A stretch of DNA of 64,000 nucleotides from Nitrospira sp. (GCA_024760545.1 CP060501.1:248001-312000), one strand, 5' to 3'. Positions 33,996 to 42,477 are shown, numbered from the stretch's first letter. Notes: generated from the sequence alone by a model not told the origin. Translations and numbers: made by a program.

Positions 33996-34333
33996 TGAGG
34001 ACTATCTTGCATAGACTCGTTGTACTGTTATTCTTGCTGTGCCCAGTCATTCTGTATGCGGCCGAGGCTGATATGCCACCTGTACAGAAGGAACCTCTAC
34101 TCTACGATCACTATATTGGGTTAAAGCGTATGCAGGAAAGCCTGGCCGGTCGTTCGTTGGAAGAGCAGGCTCGATTACAGCCGCAGATCAATCGAGCGGA
34201 ACGTCGCGCGTGCGAACAGGTTCAGCGGGAACGGCAGGAGGGGGTGCCGAAAGAAGACTATCGCCGACAGGGAGGAGATCAATTTCTCGTGTTCGCTCAG
34301 CAGTTGGAGCAATACTGCCTCTCCATTCGTTAA
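33995..34333 (+). CDS. Small exported helical protein
   Basis: A 112-residue protein with a clear signal peptide (LVVLLFLLCPVILYAAEA) and a charged helical mature part with two Cys (RRACEQVQRER; LEQYCLSIR) that may form a disulfide. Its ATG overlaps the DUF362 stop (TGATG), so it belongs to the same unit. No family recognised. Confidence 0.65.
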   Translation: MRTILHRLVVLLFLLCPVILYAAEADMPPVQKEPLLYDHYIGLKRMQESLAGRSLEEQARLQPQINRAERRACEQVQRERQEGVPKEDYRRQGGDQFLVFAQQLEQYCLSIR

Positions 34334-34340
34334 AACAATA

Positions 34341-35540
34341 GTGGAACATCTCAGATCAGATCCAGAGCCAATGTGCGATGCCGGAGCCGTTGCCTACTTG
34401 CCTACGCTTGATGGGCTGCGCGGTGTCGCGATCCTCCTGGTTCTCTGGTATCACACTCCCTTTCTGTTTCAGCACTTTCCGGAATTTGGAGGGGCACAAT
34501 CCGCATGGTCCATGCTCGGCTTTGTTGGCATGATGAGTCTTGGCGGTTGGATAGGCGTAGATCTTTTTTTTGTCATTAGCGGGTTCCTTATCACATCTAT
34601 TCTGATTCGAGTAAGGGATCGGGATTCTTCATCATTCGTCTTTTGGGGAAGGCGCGCATTACGGATTTTTCCCCTCGCTGGAATGTACTTGCTGATTCTG
34701 TTTTGCCTGACACTACTTGATGATCCGCTGCGGATGATGCCTGGCTTTGACGGGTGGTCATGGTACGTATTCTACCTCGGAAACATCCACATCACGATAT
34801 ATGGGTGGCAACCGTTGGCGTTTATGATCTTGTGGAGTTTAGCCATAGAGGAACAGTTCTACTTGGTTTGGCCACTGCTCGTGCGGATGGTAAGCGCTAC
34901 TCGGCTGATATGGTGGATCATCGGCTTGATATTGTTCGTGCCGCTCGTGAGGGCAGTAATGGCTTCGACCACTGATTACCCCGCCACCTATGTTTTTACA
35001 CTTTGCCGAATTGATGCGCTGGCCGCAGGTGCCCTTATGTCGGTGTTACTCAACTCTCACGAATGGAGGCAGAAGACTTTTCGAGTATGTGAGCGGCTTG
35101 TGGTTCCGGCATTGGGGTTGATCGTGCTCACGTTACTGGTACCATTTAGTCCCTCATTACCACAAACAAGACCATGGTTTTTCAGTGTATTCGGATATTC
35201 TTTGCTAGCGGCTAGTTTTGCCGTTTGTCTTGTAGCTAGTCTAAAGACTAGGACGCTATGGTACGGTGCATTAACTTCGCCATTCCTGAGATTTGTGGGA
35301 AGACGTTGTTACGGGCTATATGTGTGGCATGTGCTCGTCGCCAGTATGATCACGGCGGCGTTGCAGCCATTTCAAATCGGCTTTTATGGCCACGTGATGC
35401 TTTGGTTGATCACTCTTCTGGTCGTTGCGTGTGGGTCGTGGGTGTTACTGGAGGAACCAATGCTTAGGCTAAAATACTTGATACCATATGAAAAGAAGCT
35501 GAAAGCGAAGTTTGAATTTAAACTGGCCCAAGTACAGTAA
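34341..35540 (+). CDS. Membrane acyltransferase (acyltransferase-3 family)
   Basis: A 399-residue protein with about ten transmembrane segments. The N-terminal motif LPTLDGLRGVAILLVLWYHTPFL contains the essential His; ISGFLITSIL and RRALRIFPLAGMYLL and SLAIEEQFYLVWPLL follow, all diagnostic of OafA/NodX-like O-acyltransferases. It would acylate a cell-surface glycan or glycolipid. It starts (GTG 34341) 7 bp after the small exported protein and ends the operon. Base composition seems slightly lower in GC than the tad genes. Confidence 0.88.
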   Translation: MEHLRSDPEPMCDAGAVAYLPTLDGLRGVAILLVLWYHTPFLFQHFPEFGGAQSAWSMLGFVGMMSLGGWIGVDLFFVISGFLITSILIRVRDRDSSSFVFWGRRALRIFPLAGMYLLILFCLTLLDDPLRMMPGFDGWSWYVFYLGNIHITIYGWQPLAFMILWSLAIEEQFYLVWPLLVRMVSATRLIWWIIGLILFVPLVRAVMASTTDYPATYVFTLCRIDALAAGALMSVLLNSHEWRQKTFRVCERLVVPALGLIVLTLLVPFSPSLPQTRPWFFSVFGYSLLAASFAVCLVASLKTRTLWYGALTSPFLRFVGRRCYGLYVWHVLVASMITAALQPFQIGFYGHVMLWLITLLVVACGSWVLLEEPMLRLKYLIPYEKKLKAKFEFKLAQVQ

Positions 35541-35691
35541 GGATGTATCGTTATAAGAAAACAACAGCGGTAATTGCGTGGGTGACAACCCCACCTCAGG
35601 CGATTGACCTTGGTTTTTAGTACTGCAGAAACCTCTGCTAGCCTCTTCATGGGAGTTCCGCTGCAACTGCGGATTGGTGCTGTGTGGATTT

Positions 35692-36102
35692 TTATTGTTT
35701 GTGAAAACAGGGGGCTTGCTCTTCTTCCATTACGTTCGTCGCCTGAGTCACCTCAATCTCGACAAAGGTCCCGCATCGGTTGATCCAAAATTTCGGCCGG
35801 GCCTGCGGAGAGAGAGGCGGTATGGGGGGGGGAGGGCCCACTGCGGGAAGGTTGATCTGGACGTTGACAACTGTGAGGGAAGGAGCTGGAAGGTAGGATA
35901 TATATGGCCAGAACGACAATCCCAGTAATGGTGGGATGCGCTGAAGCGGTGAGTTCATCATGCGGCTGTCATGACGTTGCATCGCGTCACCGCTGAAATC
36001 GCGCACTATCGTACCGCCCTGACTATCACCACTATATAAGAAAACGGCTGTAGCCAGTACACACATCCATAATTTCATGCGAATATCATACTTATTCCGC
36101 AT
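35692..36102 (-). CDS. Small exported proline-rich protein
   Basis: Up to 136 residues; ATG 36078 (MKLWMCVLATAVFLY) is an alternative start giving a neat signal peptide. The mature region has a proline tract (GPPPPIPPLSPQARP) and a C-terminal RCGTFVEIEVTQ segment with two Cys. No family is recognised. It is transcribed towards the acyltransferase. Confidence 0.45.
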   Translation of the reverse strand: MRNKYDIRMKLWMCVLATAVFLYSGDSQGGTIVRDFSGDAMQRHDSRMMNSPLQRIPPLLGLSFWPYISYLPAPSLTVVNVQINLPAVGPPPPIPPLSPQARPKFWINRCGTFVEIEVTQATNVMEEEQAPCFHKQ

Positions 36103-36395
36103 AGGTTTCGTTACCTGGGAATATTCCTAGTGTGGGGGACTTCCGTTTCACAGGTTCCTGGTCACGGGCCCTGCGATCGGCCATGGCATTCCGTCGATGA
36201 CCCGTCTTCTTTTGGCACGTGGCCCCAATATGGCATGAATCTCATCAAACATAATGGCGAATAAGCATTCCGCTCTATTGCTATTTGCCAGGCTCGCTAT
36301 TACCCCCCTTTCGACGTACCTCATTCGAATCTGGCCCTAATCGCTATACCTGATACGGTTAACTCAAGGATGATGCGACCACCAACAGGAGGGCG
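36103..36395. other. Intergenic, 293 bp, between divergent small genes
   Basis: No gene seen. It should contain promoters for the divergent exported-protein and zinc-ribbon genes; no consensus element stands out. Confidence 0.35.
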
Positions 36396-36644
36396 ATGAT
36401 GAGCTGTATACGTTGTCAGGGGTTGATGATGGAAGAGCGCATGATCGATATGGAAGCTGGGTATGGCGAGATGTGGAGTCGCAGCTGGCGCTGTTTCAAT
36501 TGCGGACACCGACATGATGCCGTCATACAGCAGCACCGCAAGACCCATGTAACAGCAGGAATTGTAAGCCCCGAGGCCCTGACAATTGATGAGACTGTCG
36601 AGCTGCCGTGGGACTCAGATCCGATTGAACCCCTGGCTGCCTGA
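36396..36644 (+). CDS. Small zinc-ribbon protein
   Basis: An 82-residue protein with two Cys-x2-Cys knuckles, SCIRCQGLM (residues 4-7) and RCFNCGHRHD (~32-35), forming a zinc ribbon, then an acidic tail. AGGAGG precedes the double ATG. It is followed 51 bp later by a response regulator gene on the same strand. Role unknown; likely a nucleic-acid or regulator-binding adaptor. Confidence 0.65.
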   Translation: MMSCIRCQGLMMEERMIDMEAGYGEMWSRSWRCFNCGHRHDAVIQQHRKTHVTAGIVSPEALTIDETVELPWDSDPIEPLAA

Positions 36645-36695
36645 GGAGACTGGTTGCTTTCAGAGGAGCTCCGACATGAAAGGAGGGGCAAGCTC

Positions 36696-37058
36696 ATGAA
36701 ACAGCCCACCATCCTTATCATTGATGACCACACGTCACTTCGTACTTTACTCGCGCTCAACCTTGAGGATGCCGGCTATCGGGTTTGTGAGGCAGCCGAT
36801 GGCCGGCAGGGACTCGAACGGTTTCGGGCGCAGGCCGTGGATTTAGTCATCACGGATCTGGAGATGCCAGAGATGAATGGCCTGGAGGTGATCTTGGAAT
36901 TGACCCGGGCGTTCTTGAATGTGAAGGTCATCGCCATGAGCGGCCACTCTGCAAACGAACTCCAGAAAGCCAGGCTCTTCGGGGCTCGGCAGACCTTTTC
37001 GAAGCCCCTGGATCTCGATGCATTGCTGCACGCGGTTCAATACGAGCTGCAACACTAG
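36696..37058 (+). CDS. Single-domain response regulator
   Basis: A 120-residue receiver without an output domain. Acidic pocket D10/D11, phosphoacceptor D54 (VITDLEMPEMNG), switch Ser in VIAMSGHS and the conserved Lys in FSKPLD are present. ATG 36696 follows AGGAGGGG; the frame is open to 36654. No histidine kinase is adjacent, so it is an orphan receiver. Confidence 0.88.
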   Translation: MKQPTILIIDDHTSLRTLLALNLEDAGYRVCEAADGRQGLERFRAQAVDLVITDLEMPEMNGLEVILELTRAFLNVKVIAMSGHSANELQKARLFGARQTFSKPLDLDALLHAVQYELQH

Positions 37059-37307
37059 CTCCTACTTAAGTAATCAGTGATCTCAATCACTTTTAAGTGG
37101 CTTGAAGCCAGCAGTTAAGGGGTTGGACAAAATCCGTCACTTAGGGAGCCAATTTGTTTATGCAGTGCTTCATTAGACAGTTATTATGGCTTATTTCGCC
37201 GACACTCATGACATTAAACACGGCCCAGCACCTGCATCTCCCTTAGATCTAAGCAGCTACGGTTAACCAAGGGTGCGGGGGTGTCCCACCCGAGGGAGGA
37301 GTCCATC

Positions 37308-37565
37308 ATGCTCGATGCGGACGTGAAGGAGGAATACCGAAGCGCCCTAACCCAGTATGCCCAAGCGAAGGAGATCTTAGAGCTTGCACGGTGTCATAGA
37401 AGCAGAGCCCTCTGTGCCCTTATCGAATCTGATTCCACGTTGACTGGAGCCGTAGAGCTCGCGATCAAGGATGACGGATTTTATGAAATGCTAGAGGCTA
37501 TGGTGCTCGAATACCTCGGAGGGAAGGTGAATGTCGCAGCATTACATAGAAAGACCTGGGCCTAG
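37308..37565 (+). CDS. 85-residue hypothetical helical protein
   Basis: Starts MLDADVKEEYRSALTQYAQA after GGGAGGAG (ATG 37308). It is predicted to be mostly helical, soluble and unrecognised (AKEILELARCHRSRALCALIE; FYEMLEAMVLEYLGG). It stands alone between the receiver gene and a convergent zinc-ribbon gene. Confidence 0.5.
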   Translation: MLDADVKEEYRSALTQYAQAKEILELARCHRSRALCALIESDSTLTGAVELAIKDDGFYEMLEAMVLEYLGGKVNVAALHRKTWA

Positions 37566-37620
37566 CATTTCCTGCCCAGACTTTGTGGTAAGCAAGTCTC
37601 ACCGTCACGGTCTGGATGCT

Positions 37621-37824
37621 CTATACAGTTTGCGTGACCCAATCTGGAGCCAGATAACTCGTCACACTAGTCTCCCGCGCACAACTATCACATGTTCCCT
37701 GCCGAGTGACCGAACCATGCCTTCGGAGTTTTGCCCAGTAGTACATTCGTTCGTCTTCATTCCTTGGGATGTCGAAGGACAACCTATTACTACATGTTGG
37801 ACAGTACTTAACCGTCATAGACAT
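37621..37824 (-). CDS. Small zinc-ribbon protein (intact copy)
   Basis: A 67-residue protein with KYCPTCSNRL and GTCDSCARE, two Cys-x2-Cys knuckles forming a zinc ribbon, and AGGAGG 8 bases before ATG 37824. A truncated relative is at 1969-2112, outside the elements. Confidence 0.6.
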   Translation of the reverse strand: MSMTVKYCPTCSNRLSFDIPRNEDERMYYWAKLRRHGSVTRQGTCDSCARETSVTSYLAPDWVTQTV

Positions 37825-38413
37825 GATTGCGACCTCCTCTCGTAGGCCAATAGGTTCATTGTGTATGTGCAGGAGGCTTAGTCTACCCAGGCGAAATGGG
37901 GAGGAGGCACTGGGATATATCCTAGGGTACTAACGTAAACGGGAGCAGATGGGAGGCACCGCACAGCGCGTTGAACATGCAAGCGCCGGTCGACTTCTAT
38001 GCCACGTGGTTAGTCAAAAACAAGTCACGACCTGTCCACAATTAAACGGGGCAGTACAGCATTCCTTGAAAGAGTCTCAACTCCATGATGAGTGGCGGGG
38101 TGTGCCGAAGCCCTGACTAGAAGCAGTCTCCGTACGAGAAGCGAGAATAAGACGCTTGGCTAGTGGTCAGTGCCGAGAGCTTGGAAACCACGGAATGCGG
38201 CTGGTGTCTGGAACTTGTTTGAGTTTGGGGTTTGCATAAAAAATGCTAATGCCTAACTTCTTTTGACTCTTATTTTTGGCAATCGATTTGGGGTTTGATT
38301 TGGAGTGATTGTGAGTAGACATCGCGCACTTATATCACGAAGCTGTGGCTAAGCGTGTCCTAAAGACCCCACATATTATCATTTGGTAATAACCAGCAAC
38401 TCTGCAGGATGTT
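37825..38413. other. 589 bp with no supported gene
   Basis: AT-rich tracts (around 38230-38290) and no frame with a credible ribosome site. Appears to be decayed or non-coding element DNA. Confidence 0.4.
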
Positions 38414-38713
38414 TTAGGAATTCCACTTTTTGAGTTCTTGTGCCCGATCTCCCTGTGCATCAACAGATCCCAGACCGCCTGAAGAACATGACAATCTCGA
38501 TTGGTCAGGGTTTTGCCAGCTTGGGCTGTCATGCTCGCACTGTATCCAGCCTACCTCCAGGGACTCCGACGGGTGGAACTTTTTGCCAATCTCGAATAGA
38601 TAGTGCTTAATGAGATCCACTTCGAGGCTGGACAGTTCCTCTATTTTCAGACTCTCATTGAGCAGGGCTTCGGAAACGTACATAAATCGCTTAACTTCTT
38701 CGTGCAAGCTCAT
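38414..38713 (-). CDS. Hypothetical small protein, possibly frameshifted at the end
   Basis: From ATG 38713 the frame reads MSLHEEVKRFMYVSEALLNE with a well-formed helical N-terminal half (LEVDLIKHYLFEIGKKFHP), while the last ~35 residues are compositionally odd, suggesting a frameshifted C-terminus. No clear ribosome site. Unrecognised. Confidence 0.35.
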   Translation of the reverse strand: MSLHEEVKRFMYVSEALLNESLKIEELSSLEVDLIKHYLFEIGKKFHPSESLEVGWIQCEHDSPSWQNPDQSRLSCSSGGLGSVDAQGDRAQELKKWNS

Positions 38714-39418
38714 AAGCGAACCATTGTCGGTAATTGGTTTGCGGCTGGAGAATCTACAAGAATTGTGAGGCATACACAAGTAGGAGTAGGTTCTATCAGA
38801 CAATTATTGATCCTTAATATACTATTCTACGAAGTGCCTCTCTAACAGATTATAGTCAGCTAATCACCTCCAAGGGTTTCCATATCCCCCAATCGCTTCG
38901 CCTCGCTGAAACTGACCTGTAGGCGGGGCATGTCTCGATCACACTCAACTATCAACACAGTCGTTGTGTTAGCCGTAATCGTCGCTTCCCGCGAACGGCA
39001 CCGCGGATGCTCTGAGCATACCGTACGCTCGCAATTCACATGAGTGAGCTCCAGCAAGAGGAGTGCCACTGCAATTCGAGTCTCTTTCAGCAGAAAATGG
39101 TGGAAGAATCATTGGAGACGATCATTGTGGGGGATTTTGCCACATGTGTCTCGACGGACCTGTGACAATAGGCAATTAGACAAAGACTGCCTGGATCAGG
39201 CGACGGTGCTCGTAAGGAACAATGAATCCATTTGGGTTCTACATGTATCCAAATGATCCACTTCATCGCACGTCTTGTTACCAGACATACGACAATACGT
39301 GTGAATGCATACTCTTCCCGCGCCATCGACGTGGCTCACTCTTTGCTGACGATTCGGGCACGGGATTCTCTATTCGACAAAATACCCGAGACTGAGGAGC
39401 AAATGTGAAAGGATTGGG

Positions 39419-40018
39419 ATGGTGAGCAAAGATACTGGCATTGCTACTGACGCGTTCCGAGAGTTGGACAAGAATTTACGGGCACAAGCACACCATGAGG
39501 CCCCCTATGAGAAGGCCCTTGGCAAAATGACCATCCGCTTTTCCTTACTCCATATCTCATTGGAGTGTTTTGCCTGGGAAGCATGGGGGCTTGCGATACG
39601 GACGGCTCTGGTTCTGACGAAGGACTTGCCGATAACGCTCCTGGTAGAGAAATTACGCTCCAGCGAGGAGTGGCTGATCTACAAAGAGAAAGACCGCGAG
39701 GACTTTCGGCGTATTTTGGATAGGATAGAAAGCGTGGCAAGTAGAAGAAACGAATTATTGCACTCACTCTGGGTTATCGACGGGGGAAAGCCCGTACGTT
39801 GTTTCAATCGCAAGAAGGCGGCAGGTGGGAATGCCTCATCAGTGGATGACATCAACCGCTTAAGTCGAACGATCACCGAAATCCTGGCAGACTTGGTAGC
39901 ATTCAGAGAGAGAAGGCCTCTGGAGCAGGTTGGGCTCGGCCTCCATGCAGACCAAAACAATCCAGCACGTGGCAGTCGTGGTGCCACGGCAGTGCCAGAA
40001 CACCATGACACACCGTGA
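39419..40018 (+). CDS. HEPN-like protein, putative RNase
   Basis: A 199-residue, mostly helical protein. Residues 110-115 read RNELLH, the R-x4-H motif of HEPN nucleases, at the end of a long helix (EDFRRILDRIESVASR) as in that fold. A preceding helix pair (FSLLHISLECFAWEAWG) fits. The tail (from ~175) is Pro/Ala-rich and may be non-native. HEPN proteins act as toxins, abortive-infection effectors or CRISPR RNases, usually with a partner; none is adjacent. Assignment rests on one motif and fold impression. Confidence 0.5.
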   Translation: MVSKDTGIATDAFRELDKNLRAQAHHEAPYEKALGKMTIRFSLLHISLECFAWEAWGLAIRTALVLTKDLPITLLVEKLRSSEEWLIYKEKDREDFRRILDRIESVASRRNELLHSLWVIDGGKPVRCFNRKKAAGGNASSVDDINRLSRTITEILADLVAFRERRPLEQVGLGLHADQNNPARGSRGATAVPEHHDTP

Positions 40019-40182
40019 TCCATCAGGCTCTGAGTCATTATCGATCAGCTTCTTTGGGTGAGGATTCCTTTTGCTGGGTGTCGTGAGATGGAACCTCGGC
40101 GGGACTCTTCAGCAGGGTTCAGGTTAAAGTGAGCATGGTCACTTCTTGCTATCACGCTACTACGGACACCGCCTTCCCGCTT

Positions 40183-40313
40183 TTGCCCTGGTGTTGCAAA
40201 ACCAATATGGTACCTAAACCGATGACGGGTGGGGGGGCCGCCCACTCGAGGGTGGGGGGTCAGGAGGCAGGTGTTATTACGGTGTTAATGAGAGCGACAA
40301 AACGGACTCAAAT
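40183..40313. repeat. Degenerate direct repeat near the right end of element B, copy 1
   Basis: About 120 bp resembling 40875-40993, sharing a GGTGGGGGG core, a CCATTCGAG-type block, GTGGTAATAAGGTGT-like sequence and AACGGACT. The two copies bracket the RiPP-precursor-like gene. Confidence 0.5.
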
Positions 40314-40470
40314 GAAGTGAATGGGTACGAGGCCAGGCTACGGCTTAAACCGTGTATTCCCTTGGTAAGAGAGGGGATTGCCCAGGTCTTGGACTTGAGC
40401 AACCCCCGCCTGGGTCCGTGGATCCCCACTGAACATCTGATCAACTCACGAACCAGCGCTGCCAAGTTGA

Positions 40471-40635
40471 TCAACGGGTGATGTCCTGACAATTCGAATT
40501 TCCCGGCACGCCATCGTAACCGCCATTACCAAAACCGCAATTGCCTTTACCAGAACGCGTCGCAGTGATGTCTCGCAACAACTCGTGTTTCGCGAACACT
40601 GGCGTGACATATGATTCTTTTTGTTCTGCTTTCAT
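40471..40635 (-). CDS. RiPP-precursor-like peptide with lasso-type leader motif
   Basis: A 54-residue peptide with an excellent ribosome site (AAGGAGGTGA before ATG 40635). The N-terminal half places Y9, P12, F14 and T24 exactly as in the YxxPxLxxxGxxxxxT leader recognised by PqqD-like/RRE proteins in lasso peptide systems; only the Gly position is Glu (E18). The C-terminal half is Gly/Asn-rich with two Cys (C33, C49) and ends QDITR. A typical lasso core needs Asp or Glu at core position 7-9, which is lacking if the core starts near residue 26, so another modification type or an uncharacterised family is likely. No maturation enzyme lies next to it. The asparagine-synthase-like protein at 338-1882 is a remote candidate only. 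Confidence 0.6.
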   Translation of the reverse strand: MKAEQKESYVTPVFAKHELLRDITATRSGKGNCGFGNGGYDGVPGNSNCQDITR

Positions 40636-40874
40636 ATGCTTCACCTCCTTTCTTGTTGGAGTAGGCTTGCTTGAATCAATTGGGAATCCCTAGCCTCTTC
40701 AGGGTAAGTGGTGCCCCAAAACTACCTCTATTGGGACCATCGAAATAATCCCTCATTCAGGGGGCAGGTAGTAGGAACAGGCTGTCCATTCTTGAACAGC
40801 GCCATCCTTTCGAGTTGGCTTTAGGAAGACTGGAACCATAGGGAGGATTAGACACCGTGAATGACTTCGTTTTG

Positions 40875-40993
40875 TCGTGGCGGCGCAAACCAAATATAGG
40901 TTACTTTTCCTTAAGCCGGTGGGGGGCCGGCCATTCGAGAGCATGGCAGGTGGTAATAAGGTGTAAAGGTGAGCAACAGAACGGACTAATGAG
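40875..40993. repeat. Degenerate direct repeat near the right end of element B, copy 2
   Basis: Partner of 40183-40313 (GGTGGGGGGCCGGCCATTCGAG and AGGTGGTAATAAGGTGT). Origin unknown; possibly old duplications of element-end DNA. Confidence 0.5.
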
Positions 40994-41006
40994 TATATCG
41001 TTTTAG

Positions 41007-41320
41007 GAAGACCCAGGGAGCTCTTTTGGTGACAGAAATGCCGCTGAATAAATGGCTAGTCGTAGAGGACCCCAAAAGGCACCCCCGCCAACGACAAACA
41101 TGCCGGGGGGGTCCGTCACGGTTTCTGTCACGGTTGGAATCCGAAAAGAGTCACGGTTAGGGGATACCATGGGATGCCACAAGAAACAACGGCAGCACAC
41201 AAACCCCTTGATAGGCTTGTGTCTGCCGTGATCCTGAGTGTCATGGAGTATGCTGGTGTTTTAACCATGATCCGCTTCCCAAGCTAGTTGTCGTGGGTTC
41301 AAATCCCATCGCCCGCTCCA
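41007..41320. repeat. Element right-end repeat, copy 2 (with arm sites)
   Basis: Matches 16294-16608 over ~315 bp and ends in the perfect attR. Contains GTCACGGTT at 41115, 41127 and 41150, the same nonamer found in the 3' end of the integrase gene. Confidence 0.85.
41274..41320. repeat. attR: perfect 47-bp copy of tRNA-Gly 3' end
   Basis: Identical to 2297-2343. It has no 5' half of a tRNA upstream, so it is an attachment-site duplicate, not a second tRNA gene. It closes the ~39-kb inserted region. Confidence 0.92.
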
Positions 41321-41442
41321 TACCTCGCTTGACCCGACCGCGAGCTCTTTTTCGTTTTTTGTATCTGTCGCGAGCGGATAAACACCTTCAGTGTTATTGG
41401 AGCCGGGAAGCAGGGTTCAGAGCTGAACCGGCGACGGAGTGC

Positions 41443-41467
41443 GGTTCAAATCCCATTGCCCGTTCCA
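41443..41467. repeat. Further tRNA-Gly 3' remnant
   Basis: GGTTCAAATCCCATTGCCCG and the following TTCCA match the T-arm and acceptor end of the tRNA with two substitutions, 123 bp beyond attR. Flanking bases (CCATACC after both copies) agree. It suggests an earlier integration at the same tRNA whose element was lost. Confidence 0.7.
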
Positions 41468-41715
41468 TACCGAGCTTGCTCGTGCCGACGGCTCCTCTGC
41501 TTCTCTCACGGCAAGCCTAGTGACCTTCTTATTACCGTTCATTCCGCCACGATTTCGTTGGGAGCGGGCCATCCCGTCCAATTTTGAACCAACTAGTTAG
41601 AGTTCAATTCTGCTAGCCCCATCTTGAGAGGGATTGGAGTCTTCCTACACAGGCTGTTAGGAACACTCCGCTACTTTTTGAGACTCGGGCCAAGCTTCAT
41701 GTAGGGAGAACACAC

Positions 41716-42477
41716 ATGCATTTGAAATGGATTCAGAGTGGCGTTCTTAGCTTATTGCTTCTCGTCAGTCTTTCCGCCTGCAGTGGCAACGGTGATACGC
41801 CGCAGCCATCTCCTGCACCTCTCCCGGCAGCCTCTGCCGAGGGGTTTTGGACCGGCACTACGGACACGAATCGGACCATTGCCGGGCTTGTACTCGACGA
41901 CGGTGTGTACTGGGTCCTTTATTCCGCAGTTGGCGATCCATCGGTTGTCGCTGGGCTCATACAAGGCGATAGCAGTTCGCAAAATGGTGTCTTCACGTCT
42001 TCAAACGCCAGGGATTTCAATTTGGAGGGACAGCCAATACGTAACGCCACAATCAATGGGAACTATGCGATAAAGCAAAATCTGAATGGCACACTTGTCT
42101 ATCAGACCGGTGGACAGAGTACTTTTACGACGACATACAATAGCGCGTATGAGTTGACGCCGGATATGAATGCCGTTGCGGGAACCTATACCGGTGAGGT
42201 CGCTGCGAATGAAACCGCGACGGTGGTCTTGACTTCCAATGGAGGAATATCAGGCAGTTCCAGTACTGGGTGCACCTTCACCGGCTCATTTTCACCTCGG
42301 ACTCATGGGAACGTGTTTAACATTACGGTGACCTTCGGTGGACAAGCCGCATGCAGCAACGGGGCAGATACGCTGACCGGGATTGGAACGTATGACGCCG
42401 GGACCAAGACGCTTACCAGTGCGGCGTTGAATAGCACGAGAACGAACGGATTTATTTTTATCGGCACTAAGCCGTAG
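41716..42477 (+). CDS. Exported lipoprotein, hypothetical
   Basis: A 253-residue lipoprotein (lipobox LSAC, Cys ~22, then a SGNGDTPQPSPAPLPA linker). The mature part is beta-rich and Gly/Thr-rich with alternating strands (FWTGTTDTNRTIAGLVLDDG, AGTYTGEVAANETATVVLTS, GCTFTGSFSPR) ending in a GTKP turn. Small beta-barrel or sandwich proteins of this type are common in environmental bacteria; no function is assigned. GTAGGGAG precedes the ATG. Confidence 0.7.
   Translation: MHLKWIQSGVLSLLLLVSLSACSGNGDTPQPSPAPLPAASAEGFWTGTTDTNRTIAGLVLDDGVYWVLYSAVGDPSVVAGLIQGDSSSQNGVFTSSNARDFNLEGQPIRNATINGNYAIKQNLNGTLVYQTGGQSTFTTTYNSAYELTPDMNAVAGTYTGEVAANETATVVLTSNGGISGSSSTGCTFTGSFSPRTHGNVFNITVTFGGQAACSNGADTLTGIGTYDAGTKTLTSAALNSTRTNGFIFIGTKP

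Noticed and set aside
40471-40635. Calling the small peptide a true lasso peptide
   Set aside because: The leader spacing fits but the core has no Asp or Glu at position 7-9 and there is no adjacent cyclase or protease, so only a RiPP-precursor-like call is made.
40857-41006. 49-codon frame starting GTG after GGGAGG near the right end of element B
   Set aside because: It runs through a degenerate repeat, and its product is Trp/Arg-rich without any recognisable pattern; the ribosome site alone is not enough.
41274-41320. Second tRNA-Gly gene
   Set aside because: Only the 3' half is present; the acceptor 5' strand, D-arm and 5' anticodon stem are missing, so it is an attachment-site copy.
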